Positions 35,500-47,188 of a DNA stretch of 64,000 nt are shown one piece after another (position 1 is the first letter of the stretch; each line of letters begins with the position of its first letter). A program made the translations under genes and the position numbers. The notes below the pieces were generated by a model that had not been told where the DNA came from, did no database searches, and was given only the letters and a program-made list of their open reading frames with translations. This stretch comes from Oxytricha trifallax. Lineage: Eukaryota > Ciliophora > Spirotrichea > Sporadotrichida > Oxytrichidae. The stretch lies in contig ARYC01001461.1 in NCBI GenBank assembly GCA_000711775.1, positions 31,282-95,281 on the forward strand, written 5' to 3'.

Positions 35500-37265
35500 T
35501 TTGAAAGAACATACTAAAATTATATATATAGAATCTTAAAATTGAGATAAAATACTGCTTGCATTTCTTATGATAGACTAGAGTTCTTCTATTAATAATG
35601 AATCTCTAAATTAATGAAAATAAAATATCACGTGGTGAGATAAGTATGTAAAGCCAAGATCAACAGGCAACAAATTTACCCAAAAGTATAGATCAAAACC
35701 AGTTTGAAGTTTGGTTAAGAACATTTTAATTTCTTGTAATCCTAAGCAAAATGTAATAATAGTAGAAGTTGACAATAAAATAGAGAATATAGATTTTTAT
35801 AGAATAATTATCGTGAAGTTTTAAAAAGTGACACCTCACTTAATAATATATAAAAATAACTTGGAATCAATTATAGTCAAATAAAAAAAAAGTTATCATC
35901 TTACTCATTAAAAGTAATAAAAAATATAGAAAGAAAGTTTAGATAAGTTATCTTACTTATTTAATTCAGCTAGTAAAATATTAAAATAGTTTACATTCAT
36001 GAGAAAACATTTTAACCATAATCTCTAAAAATAGAGCCCGAACCATTAAAAAAAAGGCTAGTGTGACAAACACTCACCCCCCCTAAGGTGTACTTTTGAA
36101 ATTGTATTCTGATAGAACTCGACCTCCTGAGCAAAGTTTTCTTAAGTACTAGTCGTACGCGGATAATAGTTTTTGAGATATACGACTTCATAAGTCAAAA
36201 ACTTATATAAAAAATCATAAAATTTGGCTTTAAATTTTTGTGACAAATTTCTAAAAAAAATCATATTTGCCACTTTCTAATAAATTTTTTGTCTTTTAAT
36301 TAATTATTCATGATAGAATTCAACATTTATCCTCATATTGAATTTGGGGCAAATTTATAGTATTTTTTATTAATATCAAAATATTTTAAACTATAGGCTT
36401 TTGTATATTATTATAATTTTTTAAAAAAATATAAATTTGCCTCAAATTCAATATGAGGATAAATGTTGAATTCTATCATGAATAATTAATTAAAAGACAA
36501 AAAATTTATTAGAAAGTGGCAAATATGATTTTTTTTGGAAATTTGTCACAAAAACTTAAAGCCAAATTTTATGATTTTATATATGATTTTTTGACTTATG
36601 AAGTAGTATATCTCAAAAACTATTATCCGCGTACGACTAGTTCTTAAGAAAACTTTGCTCAGGAGGTCGAGTTCTATCAGAATACAATTTCAAAAGTACA
36701 CCTTAGGGGGGGTGAGTGTTTGTCACACTAGCCAAAAATAATAATATAATAATATTTAATTAGAATTATAAGGAATTAGATTCAAAACATATGTCTTAAT
36801 ATTATCCATTTCTTATTAAAGATGCAAAGAAGAATATTATATATCTTAAAACTCAATCAATACTATCAATTTTTTGAAATGCTTAGACCATCTCTATCAG
36901 ATAATAAAAATAATAGACTTATAATATTCATGGATAATCTTCGAGTCCTCAGATCAAACAAAGTTTAATAATTTATTAAAAATAATTGATGAAAATTATT
37001 ATAAAACACATATTACTCTTCAATCTATAATTTCGAGGAGGCATTTGCATATATTAAGAAAATTTATAATTAAAAAATAAGATCTAATAACTTTCAATTA
37101 TAAAACTAAGAAAATTTAATCATAATCATACATCAGTTTATGAATCAGATATAGTAATAATAAGAAAAGTTATTGATTGAGATTTTCAAATAATTGAAAG
37201 AGATTTAGAATTACTAAAATAATGAATTCAATTTATTAATATTAAAGAACTAATTATTTAGTAAT
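35500..37265 (+). pseudogene. DDE transposase relic (same family as elements B and C), split by a foldback repeat
   Basis: Right of the foldback at 36056-36733, the sequence IIFMDNLRVLRSNKVQQF (near 36925-36975) matches the second-Asp block of the element B transposase (IVMDNLRVHHSKLVRAF). YNFEEAFAYIKKIYNQKIR near 37030-37085, in a shifted frame, matches the Glu block (PIEDYFSVIKNKFKRIK). Left of the foldback, 35830-36040 gives coding-like sequence (SLNNIQKQLGINYSQIKKK) consistent with an N-terminal DNA-binding region. The first Asp block is not visible and was probably lost or covered by the insertion. No methyltransferase or helicase is recognisable beside it. Confidence 0.55.
36056..36733. 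repeat. 678-bp foldback repeat
   Basis: The two arms of about 310 bp are close to perfect inverses. Ends read GGCTAGTGTGACAAACACTC on the left and the inverse on the right, with a C/G run seven bases long just inside. The loop is near 36365-36420. It interrupts the transposase relic, so it is younger than that copy. No ORF is present. Confidence 0.9.
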
Positions 37266-37339
37266 TTTTATCATATATCAAATTGAAACTATTTTGCTTC
37301 ACATTGTTTAAAGTATTATAATTCTAATTCTTTAATTTC

Positions 37340-37870
37340 CCCCATATTAGCGTTTATTGGTTAATTGTAGGTATTTTAAAAATTCATGATTTTTTCTCTA
37401 TTTTGTTGATCATCTTTTAGCTTTAACCATTACTTTAAGCATTGAGTATCATTTTCCTTTGGCTCCTACACGTAATTTAATAAGTTGTATTTTTAATTAT
37501 TCTTGAGAAAAATAATTCAGCTTAAATTTTCCATAAAATAGTAGCAATTGCTTATTCATGAGTAAGTACAGCTTCTGAATAGTTTCGAACCCTATTTTAT
37601 TTTTTGACCAAATCCTCGTAATATTAAGGAGCTACGTTGCCTAATATTTTATATAAAAAATATATTTCTGGTAGCTACTTTTAATCTTCATAATAGTTAA
37701 GGTGCCTTATGATTTATGCATCACCTTTTACTTAACTCATGATGTTTTCTATTTGTAATTCTGGATAATAAGAAACATTTATTTAATTTATTTCCTCTAC
37801 TCTATTAGGAACTTGCCACCCTGAAAGTAATTTTTAATAGATCTCTTGGTCGTATTTTTGTAAATAGGTA
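37340..37870 (-). pseudogene. coding-like relic, unknown
   Basis: The minus strand from about 37870 shows NTTKRSIKNYFQGGKFLIEQ, and near 37640-37530 IWSKNKIGFETIQKLYLLMN then GKFKLNYFSQEQL, in one frame interrupted by three TGA codons. Composition is protein-like rather than AT noise. No family is recognised. It lies directly 3' of the transposase relic and on the opposite strand, the same relation that ORF X has to the transposase in elements B and C, but I see no clear match to ORF X. Confidence 0.25.
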
Positions 37871-38143
37871 TGCAAAATCCTTTTATAAGTTTTAAGAATT
37901 TATATTTATTACTGTGATATTTAACAAATGTATATCTTTCCTACTTAGAGCTTAATCTTCCTTCAAACATGCGTGTTTCAATATTTATACATTTATAACT
38001 TTTAATAGAAAATCGACATATTGAAATGAAATTAAATAAGAAAAAATGAAAACAGAAAGATGTTGCTCCATGATCAGCTAGTTATTAACTAAAATTTGTA
38101 AGTTCCAAAAAATACATCTATAAATTTTGTATTTTAGCAATAC

Positions 38144-38300
38144 TTACAAGCTATTGTTCTGACATCTGTAGACCGAAAGCTTGAAAGACTCTGGAAAAAG
38201 ATAGGAAAAACAAAGAAAGTATGGCTAGATGGAGCGAAATACGAAGGAGAATGGAGAAATGACAATGCTGTTTCTGGAATTCTAATACTATTAAGTTGTT
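38144..38300 (+). CDS. exon encoding one MORN-type repeat (gene fragment)
   Basis: After an intron-like segment (donor GTAAGTTCC near 38098, acceptor TTTTAG at 38142) the frame reads QYLQAIVLTSVDRKLERLWK, then VWLDGAKYEGEWRNDNAVSG. YEGEWRND-x-x-SG is a MORN repeat (consensus YEGEW.NG...G), found in many ciliate cytoskeleton and membrane proteins. Only one repeat is present before the sequence turns AT-rich at about 38290. This is probably one macronucleus-destined segment of a larger gene whose other pieces lie elsewhere, or an old copy. The upstream exon frame is not resolved. Confidence 0.5.
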
Positions 38301-40310
38301 TTATTTCATTTTGATTTATAGAATTTCACTTATTTTCATAATTAATATTTACCTATTGATTATATTCCTACATTAGATAACCAATTATATAATTAGGGTT
38401 GTCATACTCCGAAAGAAAATATTTCAAACAATCTCGCTTAAAACTGTAAAATTTACAATTTAACTATGTAAAAATGAAAGTCCTAATGAGAGAGTTCTTT
38501 GCAGAATCAGAAATGATTTGAGAATCAAAATATTTTAGTTTATCTTAATGTGCTAGATAAATAGATATATTTTCACGAATCTCATTCATTCTATTAATGC
38601 CATTATAAATTTAATTTTTGTGAATATCAGATTAAATTTAGTTTCATAAATATAAATACATCCCGTTTTTTGCATTATGATTTAAATAATTTCCAAATCT
38701 TTCGTATTTTAACAATATTATGGACCTTCTAATATTTATCGCGAGCAGATTTTTACGAGACTCACATCAAATTCTTTGAATTCACCAAGCAACTGACAAA
38801 TAGATCTGCTGGTATAAATACAAGTAGGATATTGAACTTTTTTGTTGGATTGATTAAATTTTAGAATGAACTTTATATTAAATTAAGATATCAACACCTT
38901 GATAGTCTTTACTGATTTCAGTACAAAAGTAGTGACTTATATTTAAGTGCTTTAGCGTTCTTAGCATTTTCAATATGATAATTTTCGTTTTATTCAAACT
39001 GACTATAGAACTTTGATCACAAATTGCTTATATATATATTTATCCAATAAATATGAATCTTATTGATGACTTCTTTAAGCTCTTTAATCATATTCTTTTA
39101 TTTATTTGAATTAGAAAATTGAATAGATTTCACTGCCTGTAACTGCTCTGTGCACATATCTAGTTTTTTATTTACCTAATAATAAGCCCTTTGCCCAATA
39201 ATAGTTCACTTAGAATATTGATTTTTTATCTCCATTCTCTCTACCATCTATATATTGTTTTTTAATTAAATGACCAGGTTAATTATCATAACTCAATCAA
39301 ATTAAATGATGTAGAAACTCTGATATAAAATCTAAAATAATCATTAGAGTTACCATTTTATACTGAAAACTACTTATTTTATAATTATTTGTTGTTTGAG
39401 GATAGATTTTGAGGGAAGAACTACAGATTAATCATATTAATTTACAGGAATATGAATGTTGAAATTTCAACATTTTTAAATTAAATTATTGAGTTAATAC
39501 TAATTGAATCCAGAAAAAATTTGAGAATAAGAGAATCATGATAATTTAAGTTTTTTAATTAATTTACAATATTTAATACATAAGGGATAGAAGATGTTAA
39601 TAAGATTTTATTTTTATAAAAAAGTAGGAAAATTTTGGATAATTTTAAAAAGACATAATGAAACAACATATTAACTTTAAGTGAAATAAAACTGATTAAA
39701 AAATTATAAAATAAGTTTCCTCATAAATCAAATTGTTAATAAAAGCAATATCATTTTTTAGATAAAATAGTTGATGATAGAGTTTGCTTCCAACAAAATT
39801 TTCAAATATTTGATATAAAACTTTAAGATATGGTACTGTTGTGGTGTCTATAGAGAGCCATTTAATATGAATGATTTATGTTCGAATTAGTAATTATTGA
39901 TGTTATTGCATTTATTATTTGTTAATTTTCTACAAATTAATGGCCTTCAGCTGCAAATTATGGAATTAAAACATAGTAGCATTTCTTGATTGATTAGTAA
40001 TAACTGCTATAAAAGCGATGGCACCAGTTGTTTTAAGCAGATCTTTTCACTCTTTTTTGTCTGTTTTTCTTTTCTATTAAATAAAAATTATTGGAATTGT
40101 TCAGATTGTTAGTTTAAATTAACAGCAAAATTAAAAGCAATATTCTACCATAATAATAATGTGCATGTGCTTTCATGTTTTAGGTTTTAGCTAGAGATAA
40201 ATCGCTATTAATCATATAAAGTTAAAAATGATCACTGCCACTCCGAAAAGCAGAAGACTTATACTGAGTAAATAAATAATAGATGCTCTAATATTTAAAA
40301 TAAAATAATA
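38300..40310. other. AT-rich stretch, no gene seen
   Basis: No coding signal or repeat arm is recognisable. Confidence 0.5.
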
Positions 40311-40351
40311 ATTATTTAAAAATTATTAAGGCAGTCAAGAGGAGCTGGAAA

Positions 40352-40770
40352 AATGGAGAATGAGAAACGGCCAATTAATTGGAGGAGAAAACTAGCGGTC
40401 TAAATGGAAGATATAGGCCTAGATGTGTAAGTCAATTCTCATAAAAAATACTGGGCAAATACTTTGAATTATGATTTATAATAGGAAATATGATAAATTT
40501 GATCAAAAACTTTATAAATTAAAAAAAAGTATTCTTATAGATCAGACTCAGACGGAAGTACAGCACTGACTTAAAATGTAAGTTTTAAAAAGAATATCTT
40601 TATTTTTTATTTTTTAGTGGTCCCACTTGGTAAGACCACATGTGTCACTGGACAGGTGCTTCGCAAGATTACACATTGAGGGGACTTAAAAGACTTTGAG
40701 ATAAATCAGGATGAAAATGACGATGAAGATCAAGAAGATGAAACGCTTTATTAGACATTTTAATTGTATA
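40352..40770 (+). CDS. small spliced acidic gene module (three exons), copy at 40 kb
   Basis: Exon 1 starts MENEKRPINWRRKLAVQMED and ends at a GTAAGTC donor near 40427. Exon 2 (40541-40577, about 37 nt) follows a TTCTTATAG acceptor and ends at GTAAGTTTT. A 41-nt intron ends TTTTTTAG at 40618. Exon 3 begins TGGTCCCACTTGGTAAGACC and leads into an acidic tail (INQDENDDEDQEDETL). Homologous exon 2-intron-exon 3 blocks lie at 3.2-3.5 and 43.6-43.8 kb. The exon 3 frame conserved with the 43-kb copy (V-x-x-G-K-T) meets a TGA before the acidic tail, so this copy may carry a shift. Function is unknown. Short AT-rich introns with GTAAG donors fit a ciliate gene. Confidence 0.5.
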
Positions 40771-40779
40771 TTAAGTATT

Positions 40780-42070
40780 CTGATTAACTTTAATTAAATT
40801 ATTAATTCACTAAATTTTCCAAATTATAAACTATGAAAATATTCAAACTCTAATTCGAAATAGAAAACTCTGTATACCAAAACCTAAGTGCTTAGTTGAA
40901 TAATGATCATAAAATAAACATTAACAAATTTTCTGTAAAAAAATTAAAAGTAGCCGAAAGCTCGAATTTTACCAACCATTAAGAGAGGCAGAAGGAAGGG
41001 TGAGAAGGAACGAGAGAATTGCAGAGAAATGATGAACTATAAAAAGAGAGAATATCATTAACAAGAATAGATAGATCAACACGAAAACATTAGAATTAAA
41101 ATATAACTTCATAATGTCAGAGTCTGAACTAAATACTTAAACAAACAAAAAAATAAGTAATAGAGAAAAGAAAATCGGTCTTAATGACAAGAATATAGCA
41201 AAAAACAAACTGGTTTGAAAAGGAGGAGTATTAGTGATGAAAAACGCCGAATTCGTAATTAAAACGATAAAAACAATGAATCAATACTTAACTTATACAA
41301 TACTTATTATAAGAATAATTTATATTAACATAAGCACAACTTCCATAACCCATTCTGGAACGACAAGATCAAAAAGGTCAAAAATCGATTTATATGCATA
41401 AAAATTTATTATAGACAATATATTATATGTGAACTTTGGCAAAATAAATATATTCTGGCAAACTAAACATCTTTTAACAAGAATATAAAATCTTTAATGT
41501 TGTATCTTCATAACGCGCAAAGATACAGCCATTTGAAGTTTCATTAAATGATTTGATGATCAAATATGTTAAACAATATATTTTAGGGTTTTCAGAAGAG
41601 CAAGAGAGATTCACTGAAATTAATGTGGTGATCTAGAAATAAGCGAATCCAATAAACTTGGGCTCATGAACAAGAGTGAGCTAAAAGTCAAAATATTTTT
41701 ATCACAAAGTATTAAAATTAAGAGCGTCAATGTTTAAAAGTTGATTTTCTCCTATCAAACTATTTTGATACTGCATTTTCAACTTTGGTACTTCATTTTC
41801 AATTTTGGTACTTCATTTTCTCCTTTAGTTACTTTCCTATAAATTTAAAGATTTTAATAATTCTTACTCATGAAATGAAATTAAGCATATCCACTAATTA
41901 AAAGCATCTATAATATTACATGATAAAGGTATTCTCATTTACAAGCTGCTATATATTATTTAATAAACTGAAAAATTAATTCAAATTTATAAAAAGAGTA
42001 TAAATTAATTTATTTGAGTCTTCAAAAATTTTATAAAAATCGCTTAAACAAAAGTTCAAAAATAAAGTAT
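40780..42070. other. no clear gene; dispersed repeat and short tandem repeat
   Basis: Bases 41560-41690 match 14560-14720 (ATGTTAAAC..., then TCACTGAAATT and a TTGGGCT/GAGTG block). The purine-rich stretch 40970-41250 looks like LINE 5' sequence but holds no supported ORF. Confidence 0.45.
41765..41825. repeat. short tandem repeat, about 20-bp unit x 3
   Basis: Three imperfect copies of CATTTTCAACTTTGGTACTT stand in a row. Confidence 0.75.
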
Positions 42071-42077
42071 AACGGTC

Positions 42078-44880
42078 ATGGGAGATTACAACCACTACAT
42101 TAATTAACTAAAGACTGAACAATCAAGGATTTAAAGAATACATTCCTGAAGGAGTCAAAACTCATGTTAAATTAAACAATTTTATCAAGTCTTCTCAAAC
42201 AATGAGACAACAGAATGGGAAACAAATTATATGACACAGCTGTCTTCAAACTCATCTAAGTGAGTTTCAAATATAGTGCCAGGAAAATGATATAAGCTTA
42301 AGAACAAGGAAATAACATTTAGGATATCAAATGCAAGGAAGTAATGCTATAGGACTTTTATCGAATAAGGAAGGGAAATAATAGTAGGTGATCTAGAAAA
42401 TCCGATTAAAAATGATTTGATAATAAAATAGAAAAATAAACCAAGGAAAGGAACTGGTACCAATAACAATGGGATGATAAGAGATGTCTTCCTAGTGTAC
42501 AGTGGTGTAATGGAGGGAAACAATTAGAAATCTAGAGTAAAGACTAGACAAGAACGATGTGAAAGAGTTCTTTTACTTTTTATAGACTATTAAAAACTTT
42601 GAAACAATGCGAACCAATAAATGGTTTAACTATAAAAGATGAGAGAGTTATAAATAAGAGAACAAACAAAAGAAAAATCCAAGAATTTTATGGGTAAATA
42701 TTAAAGACAAAGAGAAAATAAACAATAAGTTCTTAACAGGAGAGTGAAAATAATGAACGAAGACCATGAGGAGGAAAACTTCTATAATTTGGAAGAATTA
42801 AAAAGAAGCATTGAAGAATGTAACATCAATAAAGCCATTGCCCCAGATGGTTTTGATGGAAAGATGTTGCTTAAATCAGAAAGAATAAAATATAAATTAA
42901 GTGAGAAAATATCAAACTGTCTAAATAATAAACAAATTCCAGAGTACATCAAGGAGGGAAGGTTAATGCTATTGAGCAAGGACCAGAAAGATCTTACCCA
43001 GTAGTCATTAATACAAGACCAATAGTGATAAATTCCCACTTATATAAAATAGTGGGAAAGATTATAATTAATAAAGTGATTGAATCTAAGTGTGAAATAT
43101 TGACTACATGAATTTACCAAAATGGATTCAAAGAAGATAAAAGCACCCACAATATTCTTATAAGAATGTTAAAAACACATTAAACAATCGAGAAGAAAGA
43201 TCAATCAAAGGGAAGCTTATCTACTAGTCGATCTCCAAAAAACTTACGACTCTGTCTGGAAAGACAAGCTAATTTCAATACTGAAAAATAGAGTAAATAA
43301 CTCCAAAAAGAGGAAATAGCTAACCTGATAGAGTTATTATACACTGGTAACAAGGTTGATTTTCAAATGGAAGAAGTACAAAATGAATAAGGAATAACCC
43401 AAGAAGTGAATTTAACCGATGCTATTTAACATATACCTATAAGACGCACTATATTCACACAAAGAGCTAATTTCATTAATCAAATAGGGTAAACTAATAG
43501 CTTTAGCAGTTAACATTCATCATATTTTTGAAATAAAGTGAATTGAAATTATAAATTAATCAAATATATTAAAAAATGAAAAAATGACTGATCAGAAACC
43601 TCTGTGTCATTCAACATTAATGTAAGTAAAAAAGAAATCTAAACATTTTATTTTTATAGGGTTGCTCCTGGTAAGACTGAGGACGTCAACAAAGAGGGAG
43701 TTCAGGAAGCAGTAGAGAGAAGAGCACAAGAGGAGTATGGCGATGAATATTACGACGAGGAGGAAGAAGAAGATGAACCTTTTTTTTAAGATTGCATTTA
43801 CTATTGCTATTATTACTAATTTTTAAGCTTAAATTTGATTTTTAATTTATTTTTCAGATTTTTTTTCAAATTCTTCATGGTTCTGATATATATAAAAGTC
43901 CTCAAGCGATTTAGAAGAGTTATCAGAAGCTTAAGAGAAATAGAAAAAAAACACACAACTTGAAACTAAGCACACAAGAAATTATATTTTTGAGTGATTC
44001 AAAATTCTTTGAGAAGGAGTTACAATAGAGGAACTTAAGAAAGCAGAAGAAACTAAGTATCTAGGATTAAAAATTTGCCTAAATACTCAAACTTACCAAA
44101 AAAATATTTGAAAAAAAAGATAAAAAGAAAAACTCAAGAGAGAATATTACCAAAAACTTACAAGCTCAAAACAATCAAACAGTATGTGATACCATAATGA
44201 TGGTGCAGATATGTTCTCTGATTATTTATAAATACACCCCATGACATGAGAGGCAGCCAAGTTCTTAAAAATTGAATAAACAAAAAATGGAGCTACAACT
44301 CAAAAGAATTGCGTTTAGAACGGCAAGAGAAGTTCCCAATAAAATATTAATGAACGTAACACAATTAAAGGAAACTAACACCAGTAATTATAAGGAACCT
44401 AATTCTGAAGAACATGAAAAAGATCAACTTGAGCATTGATCAGTTCTTGATAACTAAACAATCGAAGAACCTGATAGTGTAACAAGGAAAAGCATTAGAA
44501 ACATTAAGAAAATTTTCCTAACCTAAAATGTAATAGATACTAAGATGGCTATAAGTTAGGGAAAAATAATAATTAACTATGGGATGAGCCATTACTGCAA
44601 TATTCACAAATTATTCTTGGATTCAAACCATTTGAAGAACTATGACTTAATAAACACAGCAGGAGACCCAACGAGATTCTCAAAAATAATTAGATAAAAT
44701 AGGATAATTGACTTAAGTAACCACCAGTAAATAGAAATCATAACAAACATGATTTTGTTAGATCAAAGAATAAGAAATCTCGAAGACATGAATATTATCA
44801 ACAAAAAAGTAACTATTCAGAGTGGCCTATGTCAAAAAAAGATATTAGAATAACGATGAAAGGGAACTTAAAACAAATTC
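42078..44880 (+). pseudogene. LINE-type (non-LTR) retrotransposon L-C
   Basis: From MGDYNHYINQ (42078) an endonuclease region (EQGREIIVGDLENPI near 42370) is followed by RT fingers. These are LEELKRSIEECNINKAIAPD, then QIPEYIKEGRLMLLSKD near 42945, then, after a shift, NTRPIVINSHLYKIVGKIII and YQNGFKEDKSTHNILIRM. Motif A reads LVDLQKTYDSVWKDKLIS near 43230. A later block reads PMLFNIYLQDALYSHKELI near 43415, followed by KLIALAVNIHHIFE where the YADD box should be. Past an inserted module, ETKYLGLKICLNTQTYQ near 44050 is the usual post-RT stretch. Four or more shifts and the degenerate YADD mean it is dead. Confidence 0.8.
43585..43800 (+). CDS. acidic gene module inserted in LINE L-C
   Basis: An acceptor-like GATCAG near 43590 is followed by a short exon and a GTAAGTA donor at 43622. 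A 36-nt intron ends TTTTTATAG near 43660. The next exon has one clean frame: VAPGKTEDVNKEGVQEAVER, then RRAQEEYGDEYY and an acidic run ending EDEPFF. Of the three copies this has the best frame. It interrupts the LINE between the YADD position and the YLGLKI block, a different position from the copy in L-A. No ATG exon is seen nearby. What the acidic protein does is unknown. Confidence 0.5.
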
Positions 44881-44989
44881 AACAGGAATGAACATCTAAA
44901 TTGATGTTATTTAATAAGTATAAATAATAAAAGAATTAGTAGAATTATAAATAATATAATAATTAATTAGAAATTTATTAAGGCAGTAA

Positions 44990-45366
44990 AGAAGGACGAT
45001 GAACTAATCATAATACAGTAAAAGTTAAAGTGAAGAATACAAAGAACTAGGAAGAGGAAGATCAGGAAGTTAAGATTTCTATAGTAAGAAAAGGAATTTC
45101 TGGAAAAAGGTGCAGGAGGTTAGATTTAATCACAGGGACAGAACGAAAGACCAAGAGGTACTGGGAATAGCAAGTGAGTTCCACTAAACTAACAAATGGG
45201 ATTCAAGAGTAAACTAAAAATCTGGAAATTCAACTTAAGTAAGGGAATTAACAAATACAAGGCTCAAAGAGAACAATTCGACAAACACAAGGACGGATTT
45301 ATTTACATTCAAGGAGATCAGATGGAGTTCAGTCAAAAAATGGAAAAGATTCAGTAAATTAAATAT
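44990..45366 (+). CDS. possible coding region, unknown (coiled-coil-like)
   Basis: A ciliate-code frame is open from a TGA at 45001 to the edge of element C. It reads EEEDQEVKISIVRKGISGK, LDLITGTERKTKRYWEQQ and LTNGIQEQTKNLEIQLKQGN, with heptad-like spacing. No ATG is in frame. The segment starts with ATTTATTAAGGCAGTAAAG, like the start of the 40-kb module (ATTATTAAGGCAGTCAAG), so it may be a related first exon or LINE 3' sequence. Confidence 0.3.
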
Positions 45367-45384
45367 TAAAGTTTAAATTAATTA

Positions 45385-46272
45385 ATAAAATAATCACACA
45401 TATATAACAATTCACAATTGGTTTCCCATACTGGTCCATCATCTTCTTCTCTTCTTCTATTATGAGCAGTTCCAAAGAATTCCAGATAAGGTCATTCTGG
45501 CAAATGCTTTTCCACAATCTTGTATAGTCTTTCTGGCTTCTGTGATATGCTTCTCATCGGTTCAACAATGACTTTTGGACTTGATTTTATTTTGCTGAAT
45601 TGAGCTGACTTTTACTCCAACCAGACATAGCTCAAATCTATGTTGTAAATATCTTCCAGGGCAAAGATATTCTTTCCCGTTTTTAATGGTTTTAATATAA
45701 AAAATTATTTCCATCCATCTATTTCCAAGCTTCTTGAAAAATTATAGTGCTGGTTCTGGTTTTGCAATGCTAACACACATAAACAAATAACCTTCATCTG
45801 AATGAGGTGCACTGGTATTTCTTTGATTTGCTTATCTGAGAGTGTATCGTAGGGTAAGTAAATGTAACTCAGTAACCATGGGGGGTCGATCACCACAGCT
45901 CTGATAGCTTGCCTGTCCTCAGCAATTGTAACCTGTGGAGCTCTTCCCACTCTTCTTGCAATCGAATGTCACATTGAATTACGATTGGTTCTTGAGCAAG
46001 ATGAGTTGGTTTAATGTCATGGTTAGCTAAAAGCTTTAGTTCCCTGATTATTCGATTTTTAGTTATCTCTTGGCAATTTTTTTTGAGAACATGTAACAAC
46101 TACCTGTGGTTGAATCTGAAATGCATTCATCGAATTCATAAGCTTTCTTCTGATATTTCTCGATCTTTTCGACAAGATGATGTGATGAGTAATGCTAGTA
46201 TATTGCTGCGTTCTTCTTTTTGTATCTGCAATAAGTTAATTGACACTGATATTCATTAAATCTTTGATCCAT
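45385..46272 (-). pseudogene. zinc-finger MT-A70 methyltransferase, element C
   Basis: From ATG 46272 (MDQRFNEYQCQLTYCRY) a finger-like stretch CQLTYCRYKKKNAAIYQHY ends SSHH, matching finger 1 of element B. Then come IREL, HDIKPTHLAQEPIVIQCDI, and after a one-base shift near 45910 the catalytic VVIDPPW with LPYDTLSDKQIKEIP. So the canonical DPPW is kept here, where B has DAPW. Further pieces are YLQHRFELCLVGVKVSS and KVIVEPMRSIS, then DGPVWETNCELL, in different frames. Finger 2 is lost (no CxxC). At least four frame breaks make it a pseudogene, but the shared architecture confirms that the zinc finger-MT-A70 fusion is a family trait. Confidence 0.8.
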
Positions 46273-46279
46273 TTTAGTT

Positions 46280-47180
46280 GTTATAATTTATATCATTTTC
46301 ATCTAATTTTATGCAAAGATGGCTCCATAAATCTGAATATTGCTAAAATACAAAAGATTAGGAAATTGTATAAATTAAATATAGAAAAAACAGTCATGTA
46401 ATTGAAAGTTATAATATAAATATAAGCAATGATATAAAATCTCAAATAAATGAGTGTATTTATGCATTTACTTTTGATAGTATACTAACTGCTCTTATTT
46501 AATATTTATGTGATAATTTATCTATGTAGAATTTTTAAAATAATTCTATTTTAGCGGAGCAAGTATATACTCTCATATATAATGCAAATTTGTACTATTT
46601 TGTTATTTTTGCGTTATAAGTATTTATTGTATTTCTGCTCTCATAGCATTACATATCCATGACCTCTAATTTCAGTTCTTTATTTTCTCATATTATGTTC
46701 TCCTCAGTTATTCATCATTAGTTTAAATTTAGTTTCTATAAGAAGATGAAAATAAAATTATCTGAATAGAAGTAAAATAAATGGGAAAAAAAGCATTACG
46801 TTTCGTTGAAATGCTAGTCTTGGTAAGAACCACTCCGCTCCATTTTAATTTTTAATAATGTGATTATTTTCTGTTTTAATTTGAGATAATAACAATTTTT
46901 GATTTTCAAAAAATTCATATACAATATTTATTTTGGTGTAAAAATGTTAAATCTATTGTCAGAATGTTGACATAAATATCTCTTGAGGAGCTCTGATATA
47001 AAATCCTCAATATTACCATAACTCATACTTTCATTTTCATTTTAACTTATAAATATACTAATTTAAAACTTAAATAATGCAAATTTGGATTTTGTCAGTT
47101 TCGATAAATTGTTGCTTCGTAGTCACAGTGTAATGGAAGAATATTTTAATTTATAATCTACTAAGCAATCTCCCGGGTGT
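46280..47180. other. non-coding interval of element C
   Basis: GTCAGAATGTTGAC at 46958-46971 is a remnant of the 30-bp inner repeat of element B, about 220 bp upstream of the transposase start as in B (about 200 bp). The rest is AT-rich with no gene seen. Confidence 0.5.
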
Positions 47181-47188
47181 TAAGCTTA

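Noticed and set aside
42782..43039. minus-strand ORF opposite the LINE RT, and the matching plus-strand ORF at 3602-3820
   Set aside because: Both are antisense shadows of the RT finger region.
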